Shown: one piece after another, positions 43,029-54,041 of the stretch
Layout: each line of letters begins with the position of its first letter
Position numbering within the stretch: the stretch's first letter is position 1
Assembly (NCBI RefSeq): GCF_011078175.1
Contig: NZ_JAALCJ010000005.1
Span: 186,001 to 250,000, forward strand
DNA from: Enterobacter cloacae
GTDB lineage: Bacteria > Pseudomonadota > Gammaproteobacteria > Enterobacterales > Enterobacteriaceae
DNA length: 64,000 nt
Direction of reading: 5' to 3'
Made by a program: the position numbers and the translations under genes
Notes under the pieces: model-generated
The model's database searches: none
What the model was told of the DNA's origin: nothing
What the model saw: only the letters and a program-made list of their open reading frames with translations

Positions 43029-43415
43029 ATGAAAAGATTACGCAGCAAAATGACCACGGAAGAGCTGGCGGACAGTCTGGGCGTCGCCCGACAAACCGTT
43101 AATCGCTGGATACGACAAAAAGGATGGAAAACGGAGGGTATCAACGGTGTAAAAGGCGGAAGAGCGAGGGTGATATGTATTGATGCGCACGTTAAGGAGC
43201 ACATCATTAGTCTTCCCGCCATTCGTAACCGTCGGGCTGTTTACCATGTGGCGGAAAGCCCTTCCCACTACGGCGTGGCAACCTCATCCAGCCTGCTTCC
43301 ACAAATTATCGACTCGCTGGAAAACATGACGACTGTCGAACAGGAACGTTTGCACAAGTTACTCGCTCGTGAAGGTTTGCAGGGCTTTCTCACGCGTCTT
43401 GGTATTGTTGATTAA
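43029..43415 (+). CDS. yfeD: Helix-turn-helix regulator YfeD
   Basis: 128 residues, same DUF1323 architecture as YfeC: MTTEELADSLGVARQTVNRW, then GWKTEGINGVKGGRARV, and a C-terminal MTTVEQERLHKLLAREGLQG matching the end of YfeC. The two genes form a tandem paralogous pair separated by 1 bp and surely share a transcript. The insert between the halves is longer than in YfeC. Target genes unknown. Converges on gltX. Confidence 0.9.
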   Translation: MKRLRSKMTTEELADSLGVARQTVNRWIRQKGWKTEGINGVKGGRARVICIDAHVKEHIISLPAIRNRRAVYHVAESPSHYGVATSSSLLPQIIDSLENMTTVEQERLHKLLAREGLQGFLTRLGIVD

Positions 43416-43420
43416 CAGGC

Positions 43421-43448
43421 ATAAAAAACGGCAGGTTACCCTGCCGTT
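43421..43448. terminator. Terminator between yfeD and gltX
   Basis: Stem AACGGCAGG / CCTGCCGTT with a TTAC loop. The T run is on the minus strand, so it mainly serves gltX, but it also ends the yfeCD transcript region. Confidence 0.9.
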
Positions 43449-43466
43449 ATTTGTATTACACGAGCA

Positions 43467-44882
43467 TTACTGCTGGCTTTCACGCTCAGCAATAAAGCCC
43501 AGCGCTTTGTTGATACGCGCAACGCTACGTGATTTGCCGATGGCATGAACGGTCACGTCCAGCGCCGGTGACTGGCCTGCCCCCGTCACCGCAACGCGCA
43601 GCGGCATACCGACCTTACCCATGCCAATTTCCAGCTCATCAGCGGTAGCCTGAATTGCGTGGTGAATATTTTCTGCCGTCCATTCGGTAAGGGCTTCAAG
43701 TTTGTCACGCACCACTTCCAGCGGCTGACGCGCTACCGGACGTAGGTGCTTCTTGGCTGCATCGGCGTCGAACGCATCAAACTCTTCATAAAAGTAGCGG
43801 CAGCTCTCAGCGATCTCTTTCAACGTTTTGCAACGCTCGCCAAGCAGCTTAACCAGATCTGCCAGTTCCGGGCCCGTACGGGTATCAATGTTTGCCTGCT
43901 CAATGTGCCATTGCAGATAGGTCGCAACATATTCTGGCTGCATGGTATTGATGTAGTGATGGTTCAGCCACAGCAGTTTGTCAGTGTTGAACGCGCTGGC
44001 TGATTTGCTCACCGAGTTCAGAGAGAACAGCTCGATCATCTCTTCACGGCTGAAGATCTCCTGGTCACCATGAGCCCAGCCCAGACGTACCAGGTAATTC
44101 AGCAGCGCTTCCGGCAGATAGCCGTCGTCACGGTACTGCATCACGCTCACCGCGCCATGACGTTTGGACAGTTTTTTACCGTCGTCACCGTTGATCATCG
44201 ATACATGCGCATACACCGGTACAGGCGCGTTCAGCGCTTTCAGAATGTTGATCTGACGCGGGGTGTTATTGATATGGTCTTCACCACGGATCACGTGAGT
44301 GATTTCCATATCCCAGTCGTCCACAACCACGCAGAAGTTATAGGTTGGCGACCCGTCAGTACGACGAATGATGAGGTCATCCAGCTCCTGGTTGCTGAAT
44401 TCGATAGGGCCACGGATTTGGTCATCAAAGATAACCGAGCCATCCTGTGGGTTAGCAAAACGCACTACGCAAGGCTCATCAGCAGCATGCTCGCTGTGGT
44501 CATGGCGGCAACGACCGTCATAACGCGGTTTTTCGCCTTTTGCCATTTGCTCTTCGCGCAGCGCATCCAGACGCTCCCTGGAGCAGTAGCACTTATAGGC
44601 CGTGCCTGCGACCAGCATCTCGTCAATGACGGCGTTATAGCGGTCAAAACGTTTCGTCTGGAAGTATGGACCTTCGTCCCACTCCAGATTCAGCCAGTTC
44701 ATCCCATCCATAATGGCTTCAATTGCTTCCGGCGTTGAGCGCTCCAGATCGGTGTCTTCAATACGCAGCACAAACTCACCTTTGTTGTGACGTGCGAAAA
44801 GCCAGGAATAGAGAGCGGTACGTGCACCACCGACATGCAGATAGCCTGTCGGGCTCGGCGCGAAGCGAGTTTTGATTTTCAT
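43467..44882 (-). CDS. gltX: Glutamyl-tRNA synthetase
   Basis: GltX charges tRNA-Glu. The class I signature HIGH appears in its usual GluRS form [18 protein letters not shown] near residue 10, and KMSKS as [10 protein letters not shown] zinc-binding cluster of cysteines is seen in [11 protein letters not shown] and [10 protein letters not shown]. 471 residues, full length. It is divergent from the tRNA-Val/Lys operon. Confidence 0.98.
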   Translation of the reverse strand: MKIKTRFAPSPTGYLHVGGARTALYSWLFARHNKGEFVLRIEDTDLERSTPEAIEAIMDGMNWLNLEWDEGPYFQTKRFDRYNAVIDEMLVAGTAYKCYCSRERLDALREEQMAKGEKPRYDGRCRHDHSEHAADEPCVVRFANPQDGSVIFDDQIRGPIEFSNQELDDLIIRRTDGSPTYNFCVVVDDWDMEITHVIRGEDHINNTPRQINILKALNAPVPVYAHVSMINGDDGKKLSKRHGAVSVMQYRDDGYLPEALLNYLVRLGWAHGDQEIFSREEMIELFSLNSVSKSASAFNTDKLLWLNHHYINTMQPEYVATYLQWHIEQANIDTRTGPELADLVKLLGERCKTLKEIAESCRYFYEEFDAFDADAAKKHLRPVARQPLEVVRDKLEALTEWTAENIHHAIQATADELEIGMGKVGMPLRVAVTGAGQSPALDVTVHAIGKSRSVARINKALGFIAERESQQ

Positions 44883-45095
44883 GAAATGGCCTTACGTTAT
44901 AAAGATGCCGGTAATCGGCAAATCCTGGGAAGAAAACAATGGGGAATATTCTATCACTGTGGGCCGATTCCTCAATGTCGATCACTTTATCTGGTTCGAG
45001 ATTGCTGTTTTTGTTTGGAAATCATGCACCACAGTCCATTTTGCGATCGTTTTGACTAATTTTACGACGAACGAATAAAAACTTTAGAAAATGCG

Positions 45096-45123
45096 TTGAC
45101 TCATTTTCAACTCTCCCTATAAT
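45096..45123 (+). promoter_or_regulatory. Promoter of the tRNA-Val/tRNA-Lys operon
   Basis: TTGACT and a perfect TATAAT with a 16-bp spacer and a GC-rich discriminator (GCGACTCC), 17 bp before the first tRNA. A strong, probably stringently controlled promoter. Confidence 0.88.
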
Positions 45124-45140
45124 GCGACTCCACACAGCGG

Positions 45141-45216
45141 GGGTGATTAGCTCAGTTGGTAGAGCATCTCCTTTACACGGAGGGGGTCGGCGGTTCGAGC
45201 CCGTCATCACCCACCA
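45141..45216 (+). tRNA. valU: tRNA-Val (anticodon UAC), copy 1
   Basis: 76 nt with CCA. Acceptor stem GGGTGAT/ATCACCC. Anticodon TAC in TCTCC-TTTACAC-GGAGG. Differs from the next two copies by a compensated fourth base pair (T-A here, C-G there). Confidence 0.97.
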
Positions 45217-45257
45217 TCTACTTCGGTAGACTCGCAGTGTAGATAAGAATTGAGATT

Positions 45258-45333
45258 GGGCGATTAGCTCAGTTGGTAGAGCATCTCCTTTACACGGAGG
45301 GGGTCGGCGGTTCGAGCCCGTCATCGCCCACCA
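45258..45333 (+). tRNA. valX: tRNA-Val (anticodon UAC), copy 2
   Basis: 76 nt with CCA, acceptor stem GGGCGAT/ATCGCCC, otherwise identical to copy 1 and fully identical to copy 3. Confidence 0.97.
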
Positions 45334-45362
45334 TTCTCACCTTATCGCAGCATTTCCGAAAT

Positions 45363-45438
45363 GGGCGATTAGCTCAGTTGGTAGAGCATCTCCTTTACAC
45401 GGAGGGGGTCGGCGGTTCGAGCCCGTCATCGCCCACCA
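45363..45438 (+). tRNA. valY: tRNA-Val (anticodon UAC), copy 3
   Basis: 76 nt with CCA, identical to copy 2. Only 4 bp separate it from the tRNA-Lys gene. Confidence 0.97.
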
Positions 45439-45442
45439 TTTC

Positions 45443-45518
45443 GGGTCGTTAGCTCAGTTGGTAGAGCAGTTGACTTTTAATCAATTGGTCGCAGGTTCGA
45501 ATCCTGCACGACCCACCA
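45443..45518 (+). tRNA. lysV: tRNA-Lys (anticodon UUU)
   Basis: 76 nt with CCA. Acceptor stem GGGTCGT/ACGACCC, anticodon TTT in GTTGACTTTTAATCAAT, T-arm GGTTCGAATCC. Confidence 0.98.
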
Positions 45519-45522
45519 ATGT

Positions 45523-45549
45523 AAAAAAGCGCCCTAAAGGCGCTTTTTT
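45523..45549 (+). terminator. Terminator of the tRNA-Val/Lys operon
   Basis: Stem AAAGCGCC / GGCGCTTT with a short CTAAA loop and six T, 5 bp after lysV. Confidence 0.93.
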
Positions 45550-45599
45550 GCTATCTGCGATATAGCAAATTCCCATTGCAGCCAGACCGCTTGTTTTAC

Positions 45600-45626
45600 T
45601 CAAGCTCACGCCTTCTTTGCCGATAC
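45600..45626 (+). promoter_or_regulatory. Predicted flagellar sigma-28 (FliA) promoter
   Basis: TCAAGCTC, then exactly 11 bases, then GCCGATAC. The FliA consensus is TAAAGTTT-N11-GCCGATAA; the -10 matches 7 of 8 and the spacing is exact. The next gene encodes a FlxA-like protein; E. coli flxA is FliA-dependent. Confidence 0.7.
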
Positions 45627-45655
45627 CTCTATTTTATGGCGAAAAGGATCTCAAT

Positions 45656-45997
45656 ATGACAACTCTTAAGCCCGTTTCTCTGTCGGCGATGGAAATCGGC
45701 AGCGTAGATAACAGCTCCGGTGGAAACGACATTGCTTCCCAAATCACCCGTCTGACCAAACAGATAACGAAAGTCACTCAGCAGCTCAAAGAAGTGGCCC
45801 TGAGTGATGCCACAGCAGAAGAAAAACAAAAGCAGCAAGAATTACTCGAATCTCAGCTGGCTATGTTGCAGGCACAGCTGGCGCAATTGCAGCGTCAGCA
45901 GGCCGAAGAGGCGATGCCAAAACAGGAAAAAGGTCAGGCGGCCGCGGAAGGCATCAATAAGCCCTCCGCGGATCATCAGATTAATATCTACATCTAA
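45656..45997 (+). CDS. FlxA-like coiled-coil protein
   Basis: 113 residues resembling the FlxA family: a Ser/Gly start ([20 protein letters not shown]) then a long Gln/Lys/Glu coiled coil, [20 protein letters not shown] to LQRQQAEEA (about residues 27-87), and a polar tail. No signal peptide or membrane segment. The ATG at 45656 follows AAGGA at a 7-nt distance; a longer frame from 45617 would start inside the promoter. A sigma-28-type promoter lies just upstream, which suggests membership of the flagellar late regulon. Function unknown. Its end overlaps the yfeR end by 4 bp on the other strand. E. coli has xapR/xapB near this place. Confidence 0.8.
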   Translation: MTTLKPVSLSAMEIGSVDNSSGGNDIASQITRLTKQITKVTQQLKEVALSDATAEEKQKQQELLESQLAMLQAQLAQLQRQQAEEAMPKQEKGQAAAEGINKPSADHQINIYI

Positions 45998-46929
45998 ATA
46001 TTGGTTTCGTTAAAGAGTGGATCGCGTGTGCGGGCCTCCATCAAACGTTTGGCCTGCATACGCACCACATCCCAGCAGGCATGCGCCGCGCCGGAAAGTG
46101 ACCTGTTTTTACGGCGTACCAGCATCAGCTGGCGCTCGACACAGGGTACGAAACGCTTCACCGTTAAACGACTTCCCTGCGGCAATGGCAGCGCCAGCGC
46201 CGGCAGCACGCTGATCCCAATGCCTGCCTCGACCATGGGGAAGAGCGTGGCAGGATGGCCTATCTCCTGCACAATGGTTGCCTTAACGCCCTGAGCATCA
46301 AGTGCGGCATCAATCAGCGGGCGGCTGCCCGATGCATAATCCTGTAGAACCAGGTTTGCTCCCTGCAAGGCTTGCCAGCTCACCTGTGGCAGCGGTGCCA
46401 GAGGATCATCATCGCGGCAGAGCAATAAAAAAGGCTCCGAGAGCACCACTTCACATTCCAGGTCGCTCACCGCGCCGGGATCAATCACTATCCCGAAATC
46501 CACATCCCCCTGACGAATACTCTCCAGTACCCACTGCTGCGGCCTGTCGTGCAAAACAAAATCGATATCCGGATAGCGGTGGTTACTTTCTGCGATGCAC
46601 TGGGGAATAAGATGCGCCGAAATCGTCTGGCTCGCCGCCACTCTCACGGTGCCGGAAAGCTGTTGCCCAAGCCGCCCCACATCCCTCAGCGTACTATTCA
46701 GTTCATCCAGCAGTCTTTCCAGACGCGTTGCCAGCTGCTGTCCCGCTTCGGTGAGCACCACTTCTCGCGTCGTACGGTCGAGCAACTTCACGCCGGTTTG
46801 CATTTCCAGCTCTTTCACGCTGTGACTGACGGCCGACTGGCTGAGGCCAATCATCTCCCCTGCCCGGCTAAAGCTGCGGGCCTGCGCGACGGTGACAAAA
46901 ACGCGAAGCTGACGTAACGAATAATTCAT
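45994..46929 (-). CDS. yfeR: LysR-type regulator YfeR
   Basis: 311-residue LysR-type transcription factor: winged HTH at residues 1-60 ([34 protein letters not shown]) and a periplasmic-binding-protein-like effector domain. It lies divergent from yfeH; regulation of yfeH by YfeR in response to osmolarity is reported for Salmonella. The 89-bp gap between them should hold the operators (LysR-type sites could not be fixed with certainty). Confidence 0.92.
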   Translation of the reverse strand: MNYSLRQLRVFVTVAQARSFSRAGEMIGLSQSAVSHSVKELEMQTGVKLLDRTTREVVLTEAGQQLATRLERLLDELNSTLRDVGRLGQQLSGTVRVAASQTISAHLIPQCIAESNHRYPDIDFVLHDRPQQWVLESIRQGDVDFGIVIDPGAVSDLECEVVLSEPFLLLCRDDDPLAPLPQVSWQALQGANLVLQDYASGSRPLIDAALDAQGVKATIVQEIGHPATLFPMVEAGIGISVLPALALPLPQGSRLTVKRFVPCVERQLMLVRRKNRSLSGAAHACWDVVRMQAKRLMEARTRDPLFNETNI

Positions 46930-47018
46930 CTGTTTAATTCATGAATGGATGCAATAAATCAATTTTATTTCTCAAAGGGAAGTAAGCACAATAGCGGCAT
47001 CTGTTTTCAGGAGTGATT

Positions 47019-48014
47019 ATGAAACTTTTTCGTATTCTTGATCCGTTTACGCTGACCCTGATTGGCGTCGTCTTGCTGGCCTCGTTCTTCCCGGCGCGGG
47101 GCGGTTTCGTTCCGGTTATTGAGGGACTGACCACGGCAGCCATTGCCCTGCTGTTCTTTATGCATGGCGCCAAACTCTCCCGGGAAGCCATTATTGCAGG
47201 CGGTAGCCACTGGCGTCTCCACCTGTGGGTAATGTGCAGCACCTTTATCCTCTTCCCGATACTGGGCGTGCTGTTTGCCTGGTGGGCACCGGTGAATGTC
47301 GATCCGGCGCTGTATACCGGTTTCCTCTATCTGTGCATTTTGCCGGCCACCGTGCAGTCGGCAATTGCCTTTACCTCGCTGGCGGGCGGTAACGTCGCGG
47401 CGGCGGTCTGTTCTGCTTCCGCTTCCAGCCTGCTAGGGATCTTTGTTTCACCACTGCTGGTTGGTCTGCTGATGAACATGCACGGGGCGGAAGGCAGTCT
47501 GGAGCAGGTGGGTAAAATTTGTCTGCAACTGCTGCTGCCGTTTGTGCTCGGACACTTATCCCGTCCCTGGATTGGAGCGTTTGTGGCGAAACATAAAAAA
47601 TGGATCGGGAAAACGGACCAAAGCTCAATTCTGCTGGTGGTTTACACGGCCTTCAGCGAAGCCGTCGTGAACGGCATCTGGCACAGGGTGGGTGCAGGAT
47701 CGCTGCTGTTTATCGTGGTGGTAAGCATCGTTCTGCTGGCCATTGTCATCGTGGTTAACGTCTTTGTGGCCCGCAAATGCGGCTTCAATAAGGCCGATGA
47801 AATTACCATTGTGTTTTGCGGTTCGAAAAAGAGCCTCGCCAACGGGATCCCGATGGCCAATATTCTGTTCCCGACGTCCGTCATTGGGATGATGGTGTTA
47901 CCGCTGATGATTTTCCATCAGATCCAGCTGATGGTGTGTGCGGTACTGGCGCGGCGTTACAAGGCGCAGACGGAAAAGCTGGCGCAGGAAGAGACCCGCG
48001 CCGCGAAAGTTTAA
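47019..48014 (+). CDS. yfeH: Bile acid:sodium symporter family transporter YfeH
   Basis: 331-residue membrane protein of the SBF-like family with about ten hydrophobic segments. Conserved features: FFMHGAKLSREAIIAG near residue 50, LPATVQSAIAFTSLAGGN, and VFCGSKKSLANGIPMANILF in the second half. Substrate unknown. The GTG and ATT codons just upstream are possible but GGAG at 47010-47013 favours the ATG at 47019. Target of YfeR by analogy to Salmonella. Its stop overlaps the ypeB stop by 4 bp. Confidence 0.92.
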   Translation: MKLFRILDPFTLTLIGVVLLASFFPARGGFVPVIEGLTTAAIALLFFMHGAKLSREAIIAGGSHWRLHLWVMCSTFILFPILGVLFAWWAPVNVDPALYTGFLYLCILPATVQSAIAFTSLAGGNVAAAVCSASASSLLGIFVSPLLVGLLMNMHGAEGSLEQVGKICLQLLLPFVLGHLSRPWIGAFVAKHKKWIGKTDQSSILLVVYTAFSEAVVNGIWHRVGAGSLLFIVVVSIVLLAIVIVVNVFVARKCGFNKADEITIVFCGSKKSLANGIPMANILFPTSVIGMMVLPLMIFHQIQLMVCAVLARRYKAQTEKLAQEETRAAKV

Positions 48015-48226
48015 GGACGTTTCAGGGGCTGAACCAGCTGGGTTAGCCCCTCAGTTTTGATCAGTAACGTAATAGCCATCAGCTCGCCCAGACGCCCGGC
48101 GGGGAACTCATCCTTACGGGCAAACCACAGCAAATACTCTTCCGGTAAATCAATCAGCCTGCGACCCTTATATTTACCGAACGGCATCTCCGTATTGGCG
48201 ATCTCAACGAGCTGCTCTTTTTCCAC
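48011..48226 (-). CDS. ypeB: DUF3820 protein YpeB
   Basis: 71-residue small protein with the DUF3820 signature MPFGKYKGRRLIDLPEEYLL and a WFARKDEFP segment, forms found in putative quorum-sensing-regulated or exonuclease-like small proteins; the function is unknown. It starts 1 bp after the ligA stop, so it is very likely in the same transcript. Confidence 0.9.
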   Translation of the reverse strand: MEKEQLVEIANTEMPFGKYKGRRLIDLPEEYLLWFARKDEFPAGRLGELMAITLLIKTEGLTQLVQPLKRP

Positions 48227-48227
48227 G

Positions 48228-50252
<2,025 letters not shown>

Positions 50253-50258
50253 TCAATG

Positions 50259-50284
50259 AGAAAAACCCCCGACAGGCGGGGGTT
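50259..50284 (-). terminator. Terminator after zipA
   Basis: Stem AACCCCCG / CGGGGGTT with a 5-nt loop and a T5 run on the minus strand, between the zipA stop and the ligA start. ligA expression would need read-through or its own promoter. Confidence 0.85.
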
Positions 50285-50311
50285 GAGGAGGAGGTGAAGT
50301 TAACGCGACGA

Positions 50312-51295
50312 TTACGCGTTCGCTTCCTTAACTTCGCGGATGCGGTCCTGATACTCGCGCAGTTTCTGCGGCGTCATCATTCGACGCTGATCGTCGAGCA
50401 CCACACCGCCCACTTCGTCGGCGATGTGCTGAGCGGACTGTAGCATCAGCTTAAAGTTTTGCAGCTCGTCACCGTAGGACGGCACCTGCATAAAGATCGT
50501 AACGCCCGGCGTGACGAAATCACCGGTCATTTCCGGGTCAAACGTGCCTGGATTGACCATATTGGCCAGGCTAAACAGCGCCGGACCGCTACCGTCAGGA
50601 CTCAGGTGGCGATGGAAAATATTCATGTCGCCGAACTTAAAACCTGCCTGTTGGATGCTGTTAAGCAACACGTCACCGTTCAGATGGGTGCCATGATGGG
50701 CAGCCACGTTCATAATAATTACCGCTTCTTTACGCTGCGGCTTTTCAACAGTCGGTTCTGGCTCTGCAACCGGCTCTGGCTCAGCGTGCGGAGCGGGCTG
50801 TGGCGCAGGCGGTTCAGGCTGCGGCTGCGGCTGCTGCTGCACTGGCTGTGCTGGCTGTTGCACAGGTTGCGGCTGTACAGGCTGTTGCACAGGCTGTGGC
50901 TGTACAGGCGCAACAGGCTGCTGTTGCACGGGCGGCTGCGGCGGATGACGAACAGGTTCTTCCACTGGCGGCGGCGCTGGCTGGCGCGGCTGGGCAGAGG
51001 CATACGGCGGTTGATACTGGTGCTGCGGAGCGCGCGGGGCTTCATGCTCTCCATGCGCTGCGCCGGGCGCAGTATTGACCCGATGAACACGAACTTCACC
51101 CACGCCGTCGTCGTCAAGACCGTCGATGTCGTCTTCAACGTCATCCTCGCCACGACTGGACTTCATGCGCTTCAGTGGACGATCGCGAAACATAGAAGAA
51201 CGCTCTTTACGGCTGGTCCAGAAACCATGTACCAGTAAAGCGATTATGGCGATCGCGCCAACAATGATTAATATCAGACGCAAATCCTGCATCAT
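50312..51295 (-). CDS. zipA: Cell division protein ZipA
   Basis: ZipA anchors FtsZ polymers to the inner membrane in the division ring. It shows an N-terminal membrane helix ([20 protein letters not shown]), a charged segment, a long Pro/Gln linker (about residues 95-185, with repeated [13 protein letters not shown] units) and the C-terminal FtsZ-binding domain (about 190-327). The frame runs further upstream, but MMQDLRL at 51295 is the known start. 327 residues. The linker is the only fast-changing part and holds DNA-level tandem repeats. Confidence 0.95.
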   Translation of the reverse strand: MMQDLRLILIIVGAIAIIALLVHGFWTSRKERSSMFRDRPLKRMKSSRGEDDVEDDIDGLDDDGVGEVRVHRVNTAPGAAHGEHEAPRAPQHQYQPPYASAQPRQPAPPPVEEPVRHPPQPPVQQQPVAPVQPQPVQQPVQPQPVQQPAQPVQQQPQPQPEPPAPQPAPHAEPEPVAEPEPTVEKPQRKEAVIIMNVAAHHGTHLNGDVLLNSIQQAGFKFGDMNIFHRHLSPDGSGPALFSLANMVNPGTFDPEMTGDFVTPGVTIFMQVPSYGDELQNFKLMLQSAQHIADEVGGVVLDDQRRMMTPQKLREYQDRIREVKEANA

Positions 51296-51524
51296 TATAT
51301 TCTCTGTTGTTCTAACACCTTGCCACCACGGCAAACATTTACTCACTAAGAGTATTTGCCGTTTACGTCAAGTGCAAGTGTATGCAGAGCATTCACAGCA
51401 TAAAGATGAACTAAATCGTGCTTTTTGCTGGTTTTTCGAACATTTCCGAACTGGTCATTGGCCCGTAACTGGATAATATAGGCGGGCAATTCCACTGGTT
51501 GTGTAAAAAGGAGTACAGCCTGGT

Positions 51525-52286
51525 ATGGTTTCAACATCTTCTTCTCCCCCACGTAGCGGGATCTGGTACTTTTCTCAGGGCTGGAAACTGGTCTCCCTGC
51601 CGGGCATTCGACGCTTCGTTATTTTGCCGTTGCTGATCAACATTATTCTGATGGGCGGGGCCTTCTGGTGGCTGTTCACCAGACTGGAAAGCTGGATCCC
51701 TTCCCTGATGAGCTATGTGCCGGACTGGTTACAGTGGCTGAACTATTTGCTCTGGCCCATTGCGGTCATTTCCGTGCTGCTGGTTTTCGGTTATTTCTTT
51801 TCGACAATAGCTAACTGGATAGCCGCGCCGTTCAACGGTCTGCTGGCCGAACAGCTGGAAGCGCGCCTGACCGGTGCGGCGCCGCCTGACACAGGCGTAG
51901 TAGGGATCGTGAAAGATATCCCCCGCATCATGAAGCGCGAATGGCAGAAGTTCGCCTGGTACCTGCCGCGGGCGATTGTGCTGCTTATCCTTTATTTTGT
52001 ACCCGGGATCGGCCAGACGGTCGCGCCCGTGCTGTGGTTCCTGTTCAGCGCCTGGATGCTGGCTATTCAGTACTGTGACTACCCGTTCGATAACCACAAG
52101 GTGCCGTTTAAAGAGATGCGCACTGCCCTGCGCACTCAGAAGGTTGCCAATATGCAGTTTGGTGCCCTTACCAGCCTGTTCACCATGATCCCTTTCCTGA
52201 ATTTGTTCATCATGCCCGTTGCCGTTTGCGGAGCGACAGCGATGTGGGTGGACTGCTATCGTGCTAAGCACGCGCTATGGAAGTAA
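51525..52286 (+). CDS. cysZ: Sulfate transporter CysZ
   Basis: 253-residue inner-membrane protein that supports sulfate uptake for cysteine synthesis. It has four hydrophobic segments and the conserved stretches [38 protein letters not shown] and [17 protein letters not shown]. It lies immediately upstream of cysK, as in E. coli, and divergent from zipA over a 229-bp gap. Confidence 0.95.
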   Translation: MVSTSSSPPRSGIWYFSQGWKLVSLPGIRRFVILPLLINIILMGGAFWWLFTRLESWIPSLMSYVPDWLQWLNYLLWPIAVISVLLVFGYFFSTIANWIAAPFNGLLAEQLEARLTGAAPPDTGVVGIVKDIPRIMKREWQKFAWYLPRAIVLLILYFVPGIGQTVAPVLWFLFSAWMLAIQYCDYPFDNHKVPFKEMRTALRTQKVANMQFGALTSLFTMIPFLNLFIMPVAVCGATAMWVDCYRAKHALWK

Positions 52287-52388
52287 TGCAAAAATGTGTA
52301 AAAGAGGGGTGGCTTATGCCGCCCCTTATTCCATACTGATCCCCATTATTTCCTTGCAGCATATAGATATGCGATTTCCTTACTTCCC

Positions 52389-52409
52389 CATACCTGTTCA
52401 ACAGGTATG
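52389..52409. promoter_or_regulatory. Palindrome in the cysK promoter region
   Basis: Perfect inverted repeat CATACCTGTT-C-AACAGGTATG about 40 bp before the cysK start. It falls where CysB-controlled cysK promoter elements are expected, but it does not look like the usual loosely conserved CysB site. Confidence 0.6.
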
Positions 52410-52449
52410 CTGGGTCGGTATCCCAATTTCATACAGTTAAGGACAGGCC

Positions 52450-53421
52450 ATGAGTAAGATTTATGAAGACAACTCGCTGACTATCGGTCATACGCCCCTG
52501 GTTCGACTGAACCGTATCGGTAATGGACGCATTTTGGCGAAGGTCGAATCTCGTAACCCGAGCTTCAGCGTAAAATGCCGTATCGGTGCGAATATGATTT
52601 GGGATGCTGAAAAGCGTGGCGTGCTGAAACCTGGCGTTGAGCTGGTTGAGCCCACCAGCGGCAATACCGGTATCGCTCTGGCCTATGTTGCGGCGGCGCG
52701 CGGCTATAAGCTGACGCTGACTATGCCTGAAACCATGAGCATTGAGCGCCGTAAGCTGCTGAAAGCGCTGGGTGCGAATCTTGTCCTGACCGAAGGCGCG
52801 AAAGGGATGAAGGGCGCAATTCAGAAGGCAGAAGAAATTGTCGCCAGCGATCCGGCTAAATATCTCCTGCTCCAGCAGTTCAGCAACCCCGCCAACCCGG
52901 AAATTCATGAGAAAACCACCGGCCCGGAAATCTGGGAAGATACCGACGGTCAGGTTGACGTGTTTATCTCCGGCGTAGGCACCGGCGGTACGCTGACCGG
53001 GGTGTCTCGCTATATTAAAGGCACGAAAGGTAAAAAAGATCTGATTACCGTTGCCGTTGAGCCAACCGACTCACCGGTTATCGCTCAGGCGCTGGCGGGT
53101 GAAGAAATTAAGCCTGGCCCACACAAAATTCAGGGTATCGGCGCTGGCTTTATTCCAGGTAACCTGGATCTGAAACTGATCGATAAAGTCGTCGCTATTA
53201 CCAATGAAGAAGCTATTTCTACGGCGCGTCGCCTGATGGACGAGGAAGGCATTCTGGCGGGTATCTCTTCCGGTGCGGCGGTTGCGGCAGCCCTCAAACT
53301 GCTGGAAGACGAAACCTTTACCAATAAAAACATTGTGGTTATCCTACCGTCTTCGGGTGAGCGTTATTTAAGCACAGCACTGTTTGCCGATCTCTTTACT
53401 GAGAAAGAACTGCAACAGTGA
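52450..53421 (+). CDS. cysK: Cysteine synthase A
   Basis: CysK makes cysteine from O-acetylserine and sulfide. The PLP lysine is Lys42 in [10 protein letters not shown]; the phosphate-binding loop is [12 protein letters not shown] and the substrate loop [10 protein letters not shown]. 323 residues, full length. It has its own promoter region (with a perfect palindrome at 52389-52409) and a terminator, and sits between cysZ and ptsH. Confidence 0.98.
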   Translation: MSKIYEDNSLTIGHTPLVRLNRIGNGRILAKVESRNPSFSVKCRIGANMIWDAEKRGVLKPGVELVEPTSGNTGIALAYVAAARGYKLTLTMPETMSIERRKLLKALGANLVLTEGAKGMKGAIQKAEEIVASDPAKYLLLQQFSNPANPEIHEKTTGPEIWEDTDGQVDVFISGVGTGGTLTGVSRYIKGTKGKKDLITVAVEPTDSPVIAQALAGEEIKPGPHKIQGIGAGFIPGNLDLKLIDKVVAITNEEAISTARRLMDEEGILAGISSGAAVAAALKLLEDETFTNKNIVVILPSSGERYLSTALFADLFTEKELQQ

Positions 53422-53738
53422 TGCCAGCATGTTAAAAACGCGTAAAAAAGCACCTTTTCAGGTGCTTTTTTGTGGCCTGCTTCAAACTTTTACCCCTCCT
53501 GGCATTGCTTCACCCCGTTGGGTCTGGTATTTAAACCAGCAATTATTTTGATGCGCGAAATTAATCGGTGAACGAAATAGCGCTGCTGAATCGATTTTAT
53601 GATTTGGTTCAAGTCTTGCTTTCACTGCATAATGTTTAATGACGATTGAAACGTCAGCGCTAACTATACAGGCTAAAGTTAAGTCGCCAGGCTAGACTTT
53701 AGTTCCACAACACTAAACCTATAAGTTGGGGAAATACA
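53422..53738. other. Intergenic region cysK-ptsH
   Basis: 317 bp: the cysK terminator, then the pts promoter region. TTTTATGATTTGGTTCAAGTC near 53596-53616 is like the CRP-bound region of the E. coli pts P0 promoter, and CTATACAGGC at 53663 could hold a -10 box for a second promoter. Confidence 0.6.
53444..53472 (+). terminator. Terminator of cysK
   Basis: Stem AAGCACCT / AGGTGCTT with a TTTC loop and T6, 20 bp after the cysK stop. Confidence 0.93.
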
Positions 53739-53996
53739 ATGTTCCAGCAAGAAGTTACCATTACCGCTCCGAACGGTCTGCACACCCGCCCTGCTGCTCA
53801 GTTTGTTAAAGAAGCGAAAGGCTTCACTTCTGAAATCACTGTGACTTCCAACGGCAAAAGCGCTAGCGCAAAAAGCCTGTTCAAGCTGCAAACTCTGGGA
53901 CTGACTCAGGGTACCGTTGTTACCATCTCCGCTGAAGGTGAAGACGAGCAGAAAGCAGTTGAGCATCTGGTTAAGCTGATGGCTGAACTCGAGTAA
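53739..53996 (+). CDS. ptsH: Phosphocarrier protein HPr
   Basis: 85-residue general carrier of the sugar phosphotransferase system; it passes phosphate from enzyme I to sugar-specific EIIA proteins. The phospho-acceptor His15 is in [13 protein letters not shown] and the conserved Ser46 in [11 protein letters not shown]. First gene of ptsH-ptsI-crr, 45 bp before ptsI. Confidence 0.98.
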
Positions 53997-54041
53997 GTTT
54001 ACCGGGTTCTTTTCAATATCAGTCACAAGTAAGGTAGGGTT

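Noticed and set aside
45141..45438. Regular tandem repeats that look like a small array
   Set aside because: The repeated units are complete tRNA-Val genes with cloverleaf, not CRISPR repeats.
50459..51238. 259-codon open frame on plus opposite zipA
   Set aside because: Product is a Leu/Arg repeat that is the reverse reading of the zipA Pro/Gln linker.
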